Assembly: GCF_024972775.1 (NCBI RefSeq)
Contig: NZ_CP092282.1
Span: forward strand, 1,116,001-1,180,000
Length of the DNA: 64,000 nt
Reading direction: 5' to 3'
Origin: Dehalobacter sp. DCM
GTDB lineage: Bacteria > Bacillota > Desulfitobacteriia > Desulfitobacteriales > Syntrophobotulaceae
The notes below the pieces were generated by a model, which was not told where the DNA came from, searched no databases, and was given only the letters and a program-made list of their open reading frames with translations. The translations under genes and the position numbers were made by a program. Positions 8,812 to 18,032 of the stretch are shown here, piece by piece. The number at the start of each line of letters is the position of its first letter. The stretch's first letter is position 1.

Positions 8812-9774
8812 ATGATTGATGGTTATGGCAGAGATATCAACTATTTACGGATATCCGTCACCGATCTGTGTAATTTAAAATGCACTTATTGTATGCCGGA
8901 AAATGGTATTGATAAAAAAGAACACCGGGAGATCTTAAATCTGGAAACGATTGAAAAAGTAGCTGAGAGTGCAGTTAAGCTGGGTATCACTAAAATCAGA
9001 TTAACCGGCGGCGAACCACTTGTTCGCAGAGGTATACTTGATTTGGTCCGTAACATTTCTGCCTTAAAAGAACACGGTCTCAAAGAACTGGGACTTACGA
9101 CCAACGGGCTGCTTTTGAAAAATTACGCTGAAGACTTAAAAAAAGCGGGTTTAACTCGGGTCAATATCAGCATCGACAGTATGGATCCGGATAAATATCG
9201 TCAAATTACGCGATGCGGTAAGGTAGACGATGTTCTAGAAGGAATCCGCGCAGCGAAAGAAGCTAAATTGTTTCCGCTGAAGATCAATATTGTGCTGATC
9301 GGCGGATTCAATGATGATGAGATCGAAGACTTCGTTAATTTGACCAGGGATGAAGATATTGAGGTGCGTTTTATTGAACTCATGCCGCTAGGTGAAGCCA
9401 GCGAGTGGGATACGGAACATTTCCTCGCCAATGATGAAATATTGAAAAGAGTGCCTACGCTAATTTCTATGCCTTCTAAAGGACACGGCAGCGTGGCGCG
9501 TCTTTACAAATTGCCGAACAGTAAAGGTAAGGTAGGTCTGATCAGCCCGCTCAGCAGCCATTTCTGCCATTATTGCAATCGGATCAGACTGACGCCGGAC
9601 GGCAAGCTAAAACCGTGCCTTCACTCCAATGTGGAGATTGATATTAAAGATTACGCTGAAAATGAATTTGATAAGTTCTTGATGGATGGTATCAAAGCCA
9701 AGCCAATGCGTCACTGCATTCAAAGCAACGATTATGAACCAGTCATTCGGAATATGCACGAAATTGGCGGATAA
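8812..9774 (+). CDS. moaA: GTP 3',8-cyclase MoaA
   Basis: 320 residues, a typical MoaA. The radical SAM motif CNLKCTYC is near residue 22, the TGGEPL motif near 65, and the second cluster site is CHYC with a later C in KPC near 270. It ends in the IGG double glycine that MoaA needs for activity. The enzyme converts GTP to 3',8-cyclo-GTP, the first step of molybdopterin synthesis, with MoaC completing precursor Z. GAGGAGAG precedes the start. MoaC follows within 26 bp. moaD and moaE were not found in this window. Confidence 0.95.
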   Translation: MIDGYGRDINYLRISVTDLCNLKCTYCMPENGIDKKEHREILNLETIEKVAESAVKLGITKIRLTGGEPLVRRGILDLVRNISALKEHGLKELGLTTNGLLLKNYAEDLKKAGLTRVNISIDSMDPDKYRQITRCGKVDDVLEGIRAAKEAKLFPLKINIVLIGGFNDDEIEDFVNLTRDEDIEVRFIELMPLGEASEWDTEHFLANDEILKRVPTLISMPSKGHGSVARLYKLPNSKGKVGLISPLSSHFCHYCNRIRLTPDGKLKPCLHSNVEIDIKDYAENEFDKFLMDGIKAKPMRHCIQSNDYEPVIRNMHEIGG

Positions 9775-9800
9775 TAAAGAATACAAGGGAGTAGATGATT

Positions 9801-10286
9801 ATGAGTGAACTAACTCACTTTAACAAAGAGGGACGCGCCAGAATGGTCGATGTCAGTGAAAAAGCAGATACAGTTAGGGTAGCCGTTGCCCGTGGTGAGA
9901 TACGAATGAAGCCGGAAACATTGGCGTTGGTTAAGCAGGGAGCCTTGGCTAAAGGTGATGTATTGGCTGTTTCCCAAGTTGCTGGCATTATGGGTGCAAA
10001 AAGGACGTCGGACCTCATTCCGATGTGTCATCCCCTATTGCTTTCTGGTATTGATGTTTCTTTCAATATAAATGACGCGGAAAGTAAAGTTGAGATTGAG
10101 GCAACAGTTAAGAATACCGGACAAACCGGTGTCGAAATGGAAGCGTTGACCGGCGTATCGATTGCCGCTCTAACGATCTATGACATGTGTAAAGCCGCCG
10201 AAAAGAGTATGGTGATCGGAGACATCTGTCTTGTGAGCAAATCCGGCGGCAAGAGCGGCAATTATTTGAGGGAAACGCAACCATAA
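9801..10286 (+). CDS. moaC: Cyclic pyranopterin monophosphate synthase MoaC
   Basis: 161 residues from ATG 9801; an ATG two codons earlier (9795) is too close to the AAGGGAG ribosome binding site. Family motifs include ARMVDVSEK near 13, IPMCHPL near 72, [14 protein letters not shown] near 110 and the terminal KSGGKSG. It converts MoaA's 3',8-cyclo-GTP to cyclic pyranopterin monophosphate in the cytoplasm. It sits directly behind moaA, the common arrangement. Confidence 0.95.
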   Translation: MSELTHFNKEGRARMVDVSEKADTVRVAVARGEIRMKPETLALVKQGALAKGDVLAVSQVAGIMGAKRTSDLIPMCHPLLLSGIDVSFNINDAESKVEIEATVKNTGQTGVEMEALTGVSIAALTIYDMCKAAEKSMVIGDICLVSKSGGKSGNYLRETQP

Positions 10287-10373
10287 TCGTTGTTTTTTCC
10301 TTGAATCCATTTGGAAGCATGGGTCATGAACTAAAGAATAGAAGACAGTGTGTATAGGTAAGAGGTGAAAAAC

Positions 10374-10868
10374 ATGATAACTGTCGGTGTTATTACAGCC
10401 AGTGATAAAGGTTCCCGCGGAGAAAGAGAAGATTTAAGCGGACAAGTGATTAAATCGATGGTTGAAGAGATTGGCTGGGAAGTCAAGGACGTAGTTATTG
10501 TCCCGGATGAACAGAGGGTCCTTGAACAAAAGATGATTGAATTTGCTGATGAACTTAAAGTAGACGTTATTTTAACCACCGGTGGGACGGGATTCTCACC
10601 ACGAGATGTTACCCCAGAAGCAACCCTTACAGTCGTCGAAAGATTAACACCTGGGATTCCTGAGGCTATGCGCTATGCAAGCCTGAAGGTCACACCCAGA
10701 GCGATGCTTTCAAGGGCTCAAGCCGGGATAAGAGGCAAAACAGTGATTATTAATTTACCGGGCAGTCCCAAAGGTGTGAAGGAATGTCTCGCTGTTGTCC
10801 TGCAGTCGCTAGAACACGGTATTGAAATATTAAAGGGAACCGCCGGCGAATGCGCTCAAAAACCTTAA
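10374..10868 (+). CDS. moaB: Molybdopterin adenylyltransferase, MogA/MoaB family
   Basis: 164 residues from ATG 10374, preferred over GTG 10365 because AAGAGG lies at better spacing. Motifs are GVITASDKGSRGEREDLSG at the N terminus, TTGGTGFSPRDVTPEAT near 66 and NLPGSPKGVKE near 125. It activates molybdopterin with ATP before metal insertion by MoeA. The MoaB and MogA subfamilies cannot be told apart with certainty by eye. It follows moaC by 87 bp. Confidence 0.9.
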   Translation: MITVGVITASDKGSRGEREDLSGQVIKSMVEEIGWEVKDVVIVPDEQRVLEQKMIEFADELKVDVILTTGGTGFSPRDVTPEATLTVVERLTPGIPEAMRYASLKVTPRAMLSRAQAGIRGKTVIINLPGSPKGVKECLAVVLQSLEHGIEILKGTAGECAQKP

Positions 10869-10878
10869 GTTAAAGAAA

Positions 10879-10949
10879 GCTTGTCGCCGGAACTGTGGCA
10901 CGCAGACCTGATTTGAGGTGTAAAAAGAATTCAAGAATGCTGTACTAGA
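10879..10949 (+). repeat. Dispersed repeat family A, copy 1
   Basis: Begins GCTTGTCGCCGGAACTGTGG, continues CACGCAGACCT and ends with AAGAATGCTGTACTAGA. Related copies lie at 17487-17524 (with a longer structured flank) and 60263-60343. It fills the gap between moaB and mobB. Confidence 0.6.
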
Positions 10950-11007
10950 ATACAAAAACGAACGGATAGATACCTGTACCATCGATACGATAAGGGGAGT
11001 GGGGTAT

Positions 11008-11619
11008 ATGGCAGGTACAATGTTATCGGTCAATAGCAGTGATATCAGAAATGGACGTCATAATTACCATTCGGTATCTGGGGGAGATACGGGCAATAAC
11101 TCATCGGAGAAAGCGGCGAGCGCTGTCCCGGTAGTTTGTTTTGTTGCTGCAAAATCAGGAACCGGCAAGACGACTTTCCTCGAGAAGCTGATCAGGGAAA
11201 TGACCGAACGCGGTTATCGGATCGGTGTAATCAAAAGCGACGCCCACCGGTTTGATATTGATAAACCGGGTAAAGATAGCTGGCGTTTTGCCGAAGCAGG
11301 ATCAACGGCTACCGCGATCATCGGGCCGGATAAATATGCGGTCATTCAAAAAACTGAAACCAAGAAGGATATTGAAGAGGTTATTCCAATGATTGAGAAT
11401 GTCGATATTATCCTGGTTGAAGGTTTTAAAATGTCCCAAAGGCCGCGTTTTGAAGTGGTTAGAAGAGAGCTGGGAACAGAGATCGTATCCCCGGCAGAAA
11501 ATCTGCTTGGCGTTATCACCGATGTCGAGGATCTTGCAGCCCCGGTTCCCTTGATTGATCTCAATGATTATGTGCGTGTTGCGGACATCATTATTAGCGT
11601 TTTTAACCTGAACCAATGA
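11008..11619 (+). CDS. mobB: Molybdopterin-guanine dinucleotide biosynthesis adapter MobB
   Basis: 203 residues from ATG 11008 with AAGGGGAG upstream. A polar N-terminal extension of about 40 residues precedes the P-loop AAKSGTGKTT, followed by KSDAHRFDID and LVEGFK, the MobB signature blocks. MobB is a GTPase-like helper for MobA, which attaches GMP to molybdopterin. mobA itself is about 40 kb away at 51961. The extension is longer than usual and low in complexity. Confidence 0.88.
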   Translation: MAGTMLSVNSSDIRNGRHNYHSVSGGDTGNNSSEKAASAVPVVCFVAAKSGTGKTTFLEKLIREMTERGYRIGVIKSDAHRFDIDKPGKDSWRFAEAGSTATAIIGPDKYAVIQKTETKKDIEEVIPMIENVDIILVEGFKMSQRPRFEVVRRELGTEIVSPAENLLGVITDVEDLAAPVPLIDLNDYVRVADIIISVFNLNQ

Positions 11620-11709
11620 GCATAGTGTGTACAGCACATAAGTATCTGCGATCTCATGCTGTCATATAGCGTCATCATTATTTTTTAGCTTTGGAAGGGG
11701 TCTTAACTC

Positions 11710-12147
11710 ATGGCAAAAGTTATTGCGGTCAATATCAGTGAAACAACCGGTGTCCCGAAACAGGAAATTGAAAAAGGCTATTTTGAAGTGAATCATGGTT
11801 TAGTTGGCGATGCGCATGCTGCCAACTGGCATCGTCAGGTCAGCTTATTAGGCACGGAAAGTGTTGATAAGTTAAAACAAGCCGGACTTACCGGTCTTGA
11901 TAATGGAAGGTTCGCTGAAAATTTAACAACAGAAGGCATTATTTTATACGAACTCCCGGTAGGAACCAAACTTAGAATCGGCGAGACGTTGATGGAAGTC
12001 ACTCAAATAGGCAAGCAATGCCATAACAGTGGCTGCGCGATCAAACGGATTGCAGGGGATTGTGTTATGCCGCGAGAAGGTATATTTACTAAATTACTGT
12101 CACCGGGCTGGATCAAGCCGGGAGATAGCATCGAGGTTGTAGAATAG
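11710..12147 (+). CDS. MOSC domain protein
   Basis: 145 residues, a stand-alone MOSC domain. It shows the family core GLVGDAHAANWHRQVSLL near residue 35 and the cysteine-containing GKQCHNSGC near 100, equivalent to the conserved Cys of the MOSC fold. MOSC domains bind or sulfurate molybdenum cofactors; small stand-alone versions in Moco operons are thought to handle cofactor or sulfur. GGAAGGGG precedes the ATG. It closes the Moco block and is followed by a strong bidirectional terminator. Confidence 0.88.
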   Translation: MAKVIAVNISETTGVPKQEIEKGYFEVNHGLVGDAHAANWHRQVSLLGTESVDKLKQAGLTGLDNGRFAENLTTEGIILYELPVGTKLRIGETLMEVTQIGKQCHNSGCAIKRIAGDCVMPREGIFTKLLSPGWIKPGDSIEVVE

Positions 12148-12170
12148 TACTGCCATATCGAAAAAGAATA

Positions 12171-12226
12171 TTTCAATAAAAAATCTGCTCCCTTTTCTTA
12201 ACACGGGAGCAGATTTTTTATTGAAA
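12171..12226. terminator. Bidirectional intrinsic terminator
   Basis: A perfect 22-bp inverted repeat (12171-12192 with 12205-12226, core AAATCTGCTCCC) has T-rich ends on both strands. It separates the MOSC gene from the convergent MFS gene. Confidence 0.9.
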
Positions 12227-12241
12227 TACACGAAAGGAAAT

Positions 12242-13477
12242 CTATTTTGCAGCAGTCTCTGAATTAGTTTTTTTCCATTTTGGGCTGCCCCATATGATTG
12301 CGGTCCAAGCAATACCGATAATGACAACAGCAGCACCGGTGATATAATAAGTCCCGCCCCAATCGCCGTTGACCATTTTTAGCATAAAGCCATCCCAATA
12401 GGAGCAAAGGAAGTTACCGACATTCATACCGATCCAGAAAAGGGAGGCGGCCCATGCCAAACCGGCAGTATTTGTGAGCGTAGAACTTTCCAAAACAATG
12501 ATTGGGAGAACAGCCAGATAACCAAGACCAAAGATGAGAATTCCAACGGTAAACATGGCAACACTCATAGCATTTGCGACGATAAGACAGCCGATCATAG
12601 CGACAACCATACCGGCTAAGAAGGAGAATTGCTTAAACATTTTGACCAAGGGCCCCGTAATGACCGTAGATACAACTCCGGCCAAAACGAAGATACTGAG
12701 CAAGGTACCGGCGACGCCAGGACCCGCATTGATTTTAGAACCGATAATACTGGAGAAATTCATCATAAAAGGACCGGTAACCATACCGATAAAGACAGAA
12801 AGAACAACGATAGCCCACAGTCTCGGAGCCAGCTTGACTCTCTTAGCCGATTCGAACTCACTGGCGTCTGTTTTTCCTTCGGCTTTAAGGAGTTCGTCCA
12901 TTGTCGGGGGCTCTTTAAATGTAAGCAGGAAGAGTACTAAAGCAACAAATGCAACCAGATATGCCAAGAACGTGTACGACCAGTGAATGGCTGCAAGCCA
13001 GCCGCCAAGAAGAGTCAGCATGAAGCAACCGAATAAATCAGCAGCTTTACCGAAGCCCAAGTATTTGCTACGGGTCTCGTAGTCACGAATGTAACGCAGG
13101 TAGGCAGCCGCGCCAATAGGAGCAAGAAGGCCGGCACCGAAGCCATAAAGCACACGAGCGATTAGGATCTGATAAAAAGTGCCATGGATGAATGTCGGCA
13201 AGATTCCAAAGATGCCAAAGACTAGGAAGGAAACGATACCGGCGGTTTTAAAGGAAATCTTTTTGCCGAGGATCGATGACATTAAAATGGAGCCGATAAT
13301 CAGAGTAATAGACGGCAGCGTATTGATCATTGAAATCGTTGAAAAAGGGACATCCGGGAAAATTTGAGACATACTGAACAGGGCACCGGTAGCAGCACCG
13401 TTACCGGAATTTAGAAGGTATAGCATAAATATTCCGAATGAAACACTAGCAGCAATAGGCTTTTTACTCATTTCCAT
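12242..13477 (-). CDS. MFS transporter 1
   Basis: 411 residues with about 12 predicted membrane helices and a central cytoplasmic loop (PPTMDELLKAEGKTDASEFE), typical of the major facilitator superfamily. It resembles, at low identity by eye, the second MFS gene at 50318 and oxalate/formate-antiporter-like carriers. A ribosome binding site (GGGAGG) precedes the start. Upstream on the same strand lie a transhydroxylase gene remnant and a sigma-54 promoter. This suggests an ancestral unit in which this carrier served a transhydroxylase-type pathway. Substrate unknown; an aromatic or carboxylic acid is inferred only from context. Confidence 0.8.
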   Translation of the reverse strand: MEMSKKPIAASVSFGIFMLYLLNSGNGAATGALFSMSQIFPDVPFSTISMINTLPSITLIIGSILMSSILGKKISFKTAGIVSFLVFGIFGILPTFIHGTFYQILIARVLYGFGAGLLAPIGAAAYLRYIRDYETRSKYLGFGKAADLFGCFMLTLLGGWLAAIHWSYTFLAYLVAFVALVLFLLTFKEPPTMDELLKAEGKTDASEFESAKRVKLAPRLWAIVVLSVFIGMVTGPFMMNFSSIIGSKINAGPGVAGTLLSIFVLAGVVSTVITGPLVKMFKQFSFLAGMVVAMIGCLIVANAMSVAMFTVGILIFGLGYLAVLPIIVLESSTLTNTAGLAWAASLFWIGMNVGNFLCSYWDGFMLKMVNGDWGGTYYITGAAVVIIGIAWTAIIWGSPKWKKTNSETAAK

Positions 13478-13710
13478 ATTTTAGCCTCCCATTTAAATAT
13501 ACTAAATTCTTATTATTCTCTGTGGTCTGAGCATAAAATGATTGCAGTTACATTGGCTCCGCGTAGATTGACGATGGCATTGGGCATTGTTTTCCCGGTT
13601 TTTACAGTACGAACCGTCTCGTTTACCACCTGTTGAGTCTGTCGACGACACCTCACGCTTTCGTCCTGACAGAAACTGTTTGGACCTGGGCTTCCGTGGC
13701 CGCCACTGCC

Positions 13711-14020
13711 TCACTGTTTGTTGCTTAGTACGGCAGTCGGTAATACGAAATATTTCTTATTCGTGAAGTTCACGTAAGAGTTATAAGCCGCAATTCCGCT
13801 CTGTTCAAGCCTCGGTACACATAGTCCTTAATTTTCTTCCTCCTTCCGTTAAGTAATTATGAATATCATCGCCAAAGCGCTTAGCCGCTTCACAGACGAT
13901 TTCCCAGTCGCTCATAGACTCGCCTTAAAGATGCGATGCTTTGCGCTTCATGGAAAACCAAATTGAAATTACCATCCATCACGATAATGCCGAAAGCCTC
14001 ATCTTCCACACCCATTTATA
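13711..14020 (-). pseudogene. Decayed fragment of a transhydroxylase-type large subunit
   Basis: Reading the minus strand in shifting frames recovers MDGNFNLVFHEAQSIAS, then GESMSDWEIVCEAAKRFGDD with IHNYLTEG, then LEQSGIAAYNSYVNF and NKKYFVLP. These match in order the intact protein at 41732-44320: GGDFNLIYREDQCID, GESMSDWEIACAVAKRFG, TEG, FEQSGVHNYLSYDEF and KKYFVVP. At least two frameshifts are needed, and only about 100 of roughly 860 codons remain. The remaining bases 13502-13710 contain an open stretch (TMPNAIVNLRGANVTAII) that I do not recognise. The remnant lies between a sigma-54 promoter and MFS gene 1. Confidence 0.8.
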
Positions 14021-14022
14021 TA

Positions 14023-14039
14023 TTGCATCAACTATGCCA
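14023..14039 (-). promoter_or_regulatory. Sigma-54 (-24/-12) promoter ahead of the remnant and MFS gene 1
   Basis: Minus strand TGGCATAGTTGATGCAA keeps GG-N10-GC at the right spacing. Transcription would run through the transhydroxylase remnant into the MFS gene at 13477. A short inverted repeat GTTTCA-GAT-TGAAAC (14099-14113) lies about 65 bp upstream and might bind an activator. The rest of the gap up to 14298 shows nothing clear. Confidence 0.65.
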
Positions 14040-14298
14040 ATGAGAGAGATAGAATTATGAAGGTGTTTTCTAGCAATCCGGCATGATTTAAAACACATTG
14101 TTTCAGATTGAAACGGTTATTATTGCAACATTCTATTCCTAAAATTGACCAGTGCCATAGGCTTAAAGCAAAATAAATAGACTGACTAATAAATCGATGT
14201 TTATTAGCCAGCCTTGATTGCTATGACCCATATTAATTGGTACTAATTCACCCATATGGCGATTTCAATGATAATCAGGTTTATTTGGAAATGTTGAA

Positions 14299-14817
14299 TC
14301 AAATTGTTGATACTCTGTTGAGATATTCCCAGGAACGTCGGATGTAGCTCTCGCAAAGTCTTTGATTAGCTGCAATTTCTTCCGGTGTTAGTTCCCGGAC
14401 AACTTTGGCGGGAGAGCCCATGATTAAAGTATGAGGCGGATACTTTTTTCTTTCGGGAATCAGTGATCCTGCAGCTACAAGACAATTCATACCGATTTCC
14501 GATTCATTCAAGATAATCGTACCCATTCCGATGAGACTGCCGCTATGAATGGTGCAGCTATGAAGAATACACCCGTGTCCAACAGATACATTATCTTCGA
14601 TCAGCGTAGGCAGGTTTGTATTCACATGGATCATACTTAAATCTTGAATATTTACGTTTTTGCCAATCATGATCGGAGCAATGTCCCCCCGTAGCACCGA
14701 GTTGAACCAGATGCTCGATTGGCTGCCGATGGTGACGTCGCCGATGACTTTTGCCCCTTCAGCAAGATAGACGTCTTTACCCAATACAGGGCTTTTTCCC
14801 AGATAATCAAAGATCAT
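14299..14817 (-). CDS. Gamma-carbonic-anhydrase-like hexapeptide-repeat protein (YrdA/CaiE family)
   Basis: 172 residues with left-handed beta-helix repeats. The likely metal ligands are in MIHVNTN near residue 80 and VGHGCILHSC near 97 (one plus two His), matching the three-His pattern of the gamma class. The family binds zinc or iron; many members are not active carbonic anhydrases, so activity is uncertain. It has its own ribosome binding site (GGAGGT) and stands alone between two gaps. The 292-bp gap upstream (14818-15109) shows no clear feature. Confidence 0.85.
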   Translation of the reverse strand: MIFDYLGKSPVLGKDVYLAEGAKVIGDVTIGSQSSIWFNSVLRGDIAPIMIGKNVNIQDLSMIHVNTNLPTLIEDNVSVGHGCILHSCTIHSGSLIGMGTIILNESEIGMNCLVAAGSLIPERKKYPPHTLIMGSPAKVVRELTPEEIAANQRLCESYIRRSWEYLNRVSTI

Positions 14818-15109
14818 AGAGTGTACCTCCGTAAAAATACTTTAAAAGGATGAAAGATAGGATTATGTTCTCATTATCCATAAGGTTGACATCAAGTTCA
14901 AGTATCGCCCATTTGCATTCTGGGACATTTTACTATTTAGATGCAGTTAATGTCATGTGCGGCCGGCTATCCCCAAATGTGAATAATCGCAAGTATTTAA
15001 AGAACGGTATACTGGGTGTTTATTTTATGGCTTAATTAGGTTATATTATTGAGTGTTACTATTTTCGTAAAGTATTTTATTGCAATTTTGATGGGTGATT
15101 GGAGTAACT

Positions 15110-16531
15110 ATGCGAGCGCGCTTTTGGACAGCACTTTGGTTCGGTAAAATTATATCAAGCGTAATGAAATTCTTAGGCAGAAAAGGAACGACCTTGCCTG
15201 GAGCAATTGCGTTAAAGATCTGTCCTTTTATGATCAAATCTTTGGCATCTCTCTTTGCGGAGGGTGCTATCATCATTACTGGAACCAATGGTAAGACAAC
15301 GACAAACAATCTGTTAGCCGCTATACTCCAGACAGCAGGTAAGAAGATCGCTTTCAACAGAGAAGGGGCTAATATGCTGACCGGAATCACCGGTGCCTTA
15401 CTGCAAAACACAACCTTTACCGGTAAACCGTTGGCATCGATATTATTGCTGGAAGTGGATGAAGCAACATTACCGGCTTTGTGCAAACAATTGACCCCGC
15501 GTATCGCCGTCATCACGAATTTCTTTCGCGACCAGCTTGACCGTTATGGAGAATTGGATACGACGATTAAACTAGTCAGGCAATCGCTGCCTCCAGAAAC
15601 AGAACTGATTCTTAATGCTGACGATCCACTTGTTGCTCAAATCGGAGCCGGGCGGAGCCGTGTTTATTATTATGGAGCGGATAGTATACCCTCCAGCAGA
15701 AAAAAAAGCACGGAGACGCGGGAAGGCCGATTTTGCACACAATGTGGTGAGGAATTGGCATATTCACTTTTCCATTACGGACAGCTGGGGATTTATCATT
15801 GCCTAAACTGTGGATTCAAGCGTCCAGACCCGTATATAGAAGCAAAAGCGGTGTATCAGGCGAGTGGTGGCATCACTTTTGAAATCGACAAGCAACCATT
15901 TCGGCTTAATCTGCAAGGCAGTTATAATCTATATAATGCCTTGGCTGCATTCAGTGCGGCAGAACGTATGCAAATCTCCAGAGATAGTATAAGACAGGGA
16001 CTTCAACAGTATATTCCTGATGCGGGTAGAATGGAACCATTCACGCTACCGGGGGGCAAAGCGACTCTGACGTTGGTAAAAAATCCCACTGGTTTCAATC
16101 AAGTTATTCGAACGATTACGGAGGATCCAAGGGAATTGCGTCTGCTGATTGCCATTAATGATTTGGCTGCTGATGGCCGGGATATCTCCTGGCTTTGGGA
16201 TGTCGATTTTGAAATACTGGCTGAGCGGAAAGCGGATATCCGGAAAATTATCTGCGCAGGGCTCAGGGCGGAAGATATGGCACTGCGGCTGAAATATGCC
16301 GGATTTCTGGAGAAAGAACTAACTCTGGAACCTTCTTTGGAAAAAGCTGTCCTCCTTTTGGAACAGGATTCTGCAAAATATGAATTAACGGATGATCGAC
16401 CGACAGATGATCAGGTTAAAGAAAACAACCCAATGTATATTCTTCCAACGTATACGGCTCTATTCCCCATGCGGGATATCCTGGTCAGAAGAAAGACAGA
16501 TTTGAAACGAAATAAGGCGGAAAGTATATGA
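15110..16531 (+). CDS. murT: Lipid II isoglutaminyl synthase subunit MurT
   Basis: 473 residues from ATG 15110 with GGAG just upstream; an in-frame GTG at 15095 is less well placed. The Mur-ligase ATP site is TGTNGKTTTNN near residue 63. A four-cysteine zinc ribbon (CTQC ... CLNC) is inserted near 210-235, as in MurT, and the C-terminal DUF1727 region ends the protein. With GatD it amidates D-Glu of lipid II using glutamine nitrogen. The next gene overlaps by 4 bp (ATGA), so the two subunits are translationally coupled. Confidence 0.93.
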   Translation: MRARFWTALWFGKIISSVMKFLGRKGTTLPGAIALKICPFMIKSLASLFAEGAIIITGTNGKTTTNNLLAAILQTAGKKIAFNREGANMLTGITGALLQNTTFTGKPLASILLLEVDEATLPALCKQLTPRIAVITNFFRDQLDRYGELDTTIKLVRQSLPPETELILNADDPLVAQIGAGRSRVYYYGADSIPSSRKKSTETREGRFCTQCGEELAYSLFHYGQLGIYHCLNCGFKRPDPYIEAKAVYQASGGITFEIDKQPFRLNLQGSYNLYNALAAFSAAERMQISRDSIRQGLQQYIPDAGRMEPFTLPGGKATLTLVKNPTGFNQVIRTITEDPRELRLLIAINDLAADGRDISWLWDVDFEILAERKADIRKIICAGLRAEDMALRLKYAGFLEKELTLEPSLEKAVLLLEQDSAKYELTDDRPTDDQVKENNPMYILPTYTALFPMRDILVRRKTDLKRNKAESI

Positions 16532-17304
16532 AGCTTGTAATCTATCACTTGTATCCGGATCTATTGGACCTTTACGGCGACCGGGGAAATGTGGCGGTGC
16601 TCGCTGCCCGTTGCCAGTGGCGAGGTATTGACGTCGAAATCCGCAGAATATCGCTGGGGGAGTCAGTCGATTTTTCCACAGCGGATATCATCTTTCTCGG
16701 CGGTGGTTCGGACAGAGAGCAAAACCTCTTAGTTGCGGATTTAAGCGCGCGATCGCGTGAAATGAAAGCGGCGATCGAAGACGGCTTGGTTCTTCTGACG
16801 ATTTGCGGCGGGTATCAGCTATTAGGACAGTATTACCAGACTGGCGAGGGTAAAAGGATACCCGGGTTGGAAATACTTGATTTCAACACAGTCGCTGGAA
16901 ATAAGCGCTTAATTGGTAATGTCATTATTGAAATAGATCATGATTTAAGAGAAAGCATTTCGGAATTTTACACTGTGGATAATCGGTATGGGGTTGAATT
17001 CAATACCTTAGTTGGGTTTGAAAATCATTCCGGGAAGACCTATCTTGGACAAGGGCTTAAACCATTGGGGAAAGTTATTCAAGGCTACGGCAATAACAGT
17101 GAAGATGAATCAGAAGGTGTCCGGTACAAAAATGTTTTTGGCACCTATCTTCATGGCCCTCTGCTCCCAAAAAATCCGCATATGGCTGATTTGCTGCTGG
17201 GGCTGGCTTTGAAAAGGAGGTATGGCAGCGGCAAACTGGAAAGATTGGAAGATCAAATTGAAACAGCAGCACATCAGGCAGTCGTCAGTCGATTTTTAAC
17301 CTAG
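16528..17304 (+). CDS. gatD: Lipid II isoglutaminyl synthase glutaminase subunit GatD
   Basis: 258 residues of the class I glutamine amidotransferase (CobB/CobQ-like) type. The nucleophile Cys is in LTICGGYQLLG near residue 93; the catalytic His is probably in TYLHGPLLPKNP near 208. The start overlaps the murT stop. GatD supplies ammonia to MurT at the cytoplasmic face of the membrane where lipid II is made. Confidence is high because of the pairing. Confidence 0.92.
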   Translation: MKLVIYHLYPDLLDLYGDRGNVAVLAARCQWRGIDVEIRRISLGESVDFSTADIIFLGGGSDREQNLLVADLSARSREMKAAIEDGLVLLTICGGYQLLGQYYQTGEGKRIPGLEILDFNTVAGNKRLIGNVIIEIDHDLRESISEFYTVDNRYGVEFNTLVGFENHSGKTYLGQGLKPLGKVIQGYGNNSEDESEGVRYKNVFGTYLHGPLLPKNPHMADLLLGLALKRRYGSGKLERLEDQIETAAHQAVVSRFLT

Positions 17305-17348
17305 TACAACGTATTTGTAATAAATACGTAAGCTTTATTCTGCGGTTG

Positions 17349-17524
17349 GTCTGCATGCCACATTCCGCTTTCGGCTCTTGTGCCCTCCATGAATTTGCGT
17401 TAAGGAAGTTAAAATTCTTTTGCCCTCCTTGGCGAATTTTAACTTAGGTCCATCCATGGACCGTTGCGCTACGCAATCCATGCTCCGCTTGTCGCCGGAA
17501 CTGTGGCACGCAGACCTAATTTGA
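17349..17524. repeat. Dispersed repeat family A, long structured copy
   Basis: GGTCTGCATGCCACA (17349-17363) is the inverted counterpart of TGTGGCACGCAGACC (17502-17516), so the element has terminal inverted repeats about 170 bp apart. Inside are GTTAAAATTC/GAATTTTAAC and GGTCCATCCATGGACC, so it can fold into nested hairpins. The right end (GCTTGTCGCCGGAACTGTGG) matches the copies at 10879 and 60263. It takes up much of the 440-bp gap between gatD and the antitoxin gene. The gap also holds a small CCTGTC/GACAGG hairpin at 17642-17659. Confidence 0.6.
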
Positions 17525-17663
17525 AGTAAATGTTGGAGATAATCTTTTGTGTAGTTATTTCAAATACGTTGTACTAGTGAACTGCTGCGCAAATCTGGAA
17601 AGAATTACATCAATAAAAACAGCGATATTTGAGTAAAAAAGCCTGTCCTTATCGACAGGTTCG

Positions 17664-17693
17664 TTGACACTTAAGGTCGTAAATCGCTATAAT
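17664..17693 (+). promoter_or_regulatory. Sigma-A type promoter of the toxin-antitoxin operon
   Basis: TTGACA (17664-17669), 18 bp, TATAAT (17688-17693), about 50 bp before the antitoxin start. Confidence 0.8.
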
Positions 17694-17744
17694 AAATTAG
17701 ATGAGTTAATATGAGCCTTCCACGGCCGTTAGGGGGGACCTGGT

Positions 17745-18032
17745 TTGGCAGAGACCAGACGTATAATTGTAAGTTTGCCGGAAAGCATCATTGATGAAGT
17801 AGATGAAATCGTTTCCTCTGAGAAGAAGGACCGAAGCGATTTTATTAAAGAAGCGATTTACAGCGTTCTGTTAGAGAGACGGAAGGCGGGCATACGCGAG
17901 CAGATGCGGCAAGGGTATGTAGAAATGGCACAAATCAATTTGTCGATGGCCTGTGACCTTTGTCAAGCTGAAGAAGAGGCGACAATTCGCTATGAAAAAA
18001 AATTAGCTTGGAGTGTCGGCTATGAGTATTAA
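17745..18032 (+). CDS. ndoAI: Ribbon-helix-helix antitoxin (EndoAI/MazE type)
   Basis: 95 residues from TTG 17745 behind AGGGGGGACC. The N-terminal [19 protein letters not shown] is a CopG/MetJ-type ribbon-helix-helix DNA-binding domain; the acidic C-terminal half would wrap around the toxin. It overlaps the toxin gene by 11 bp. As in Bacillus ndoAI-ndoA it is expected to neutralise the RNase and repress its own promoter. It does not resemble AbrB-type MazE. Confidence 0.9.
   Translation: MAETRRIIVSLPESIIDEVDEIVSSEKKDRSDFIKEAIYSVLLERRKAGIREQMRQGYVEMAQINLSMACDLCQAEEEATIRYEKKLAWSVGYEY

Noticed and set aside
13981-14020. PAS-domain start (FGIIVMDGNFNLVFH)
   Set aside because: It superficially resembles a PAS segment, but the following GESMSDWEI and EQSG blocks align in order with the transhydroxylase large subunit.
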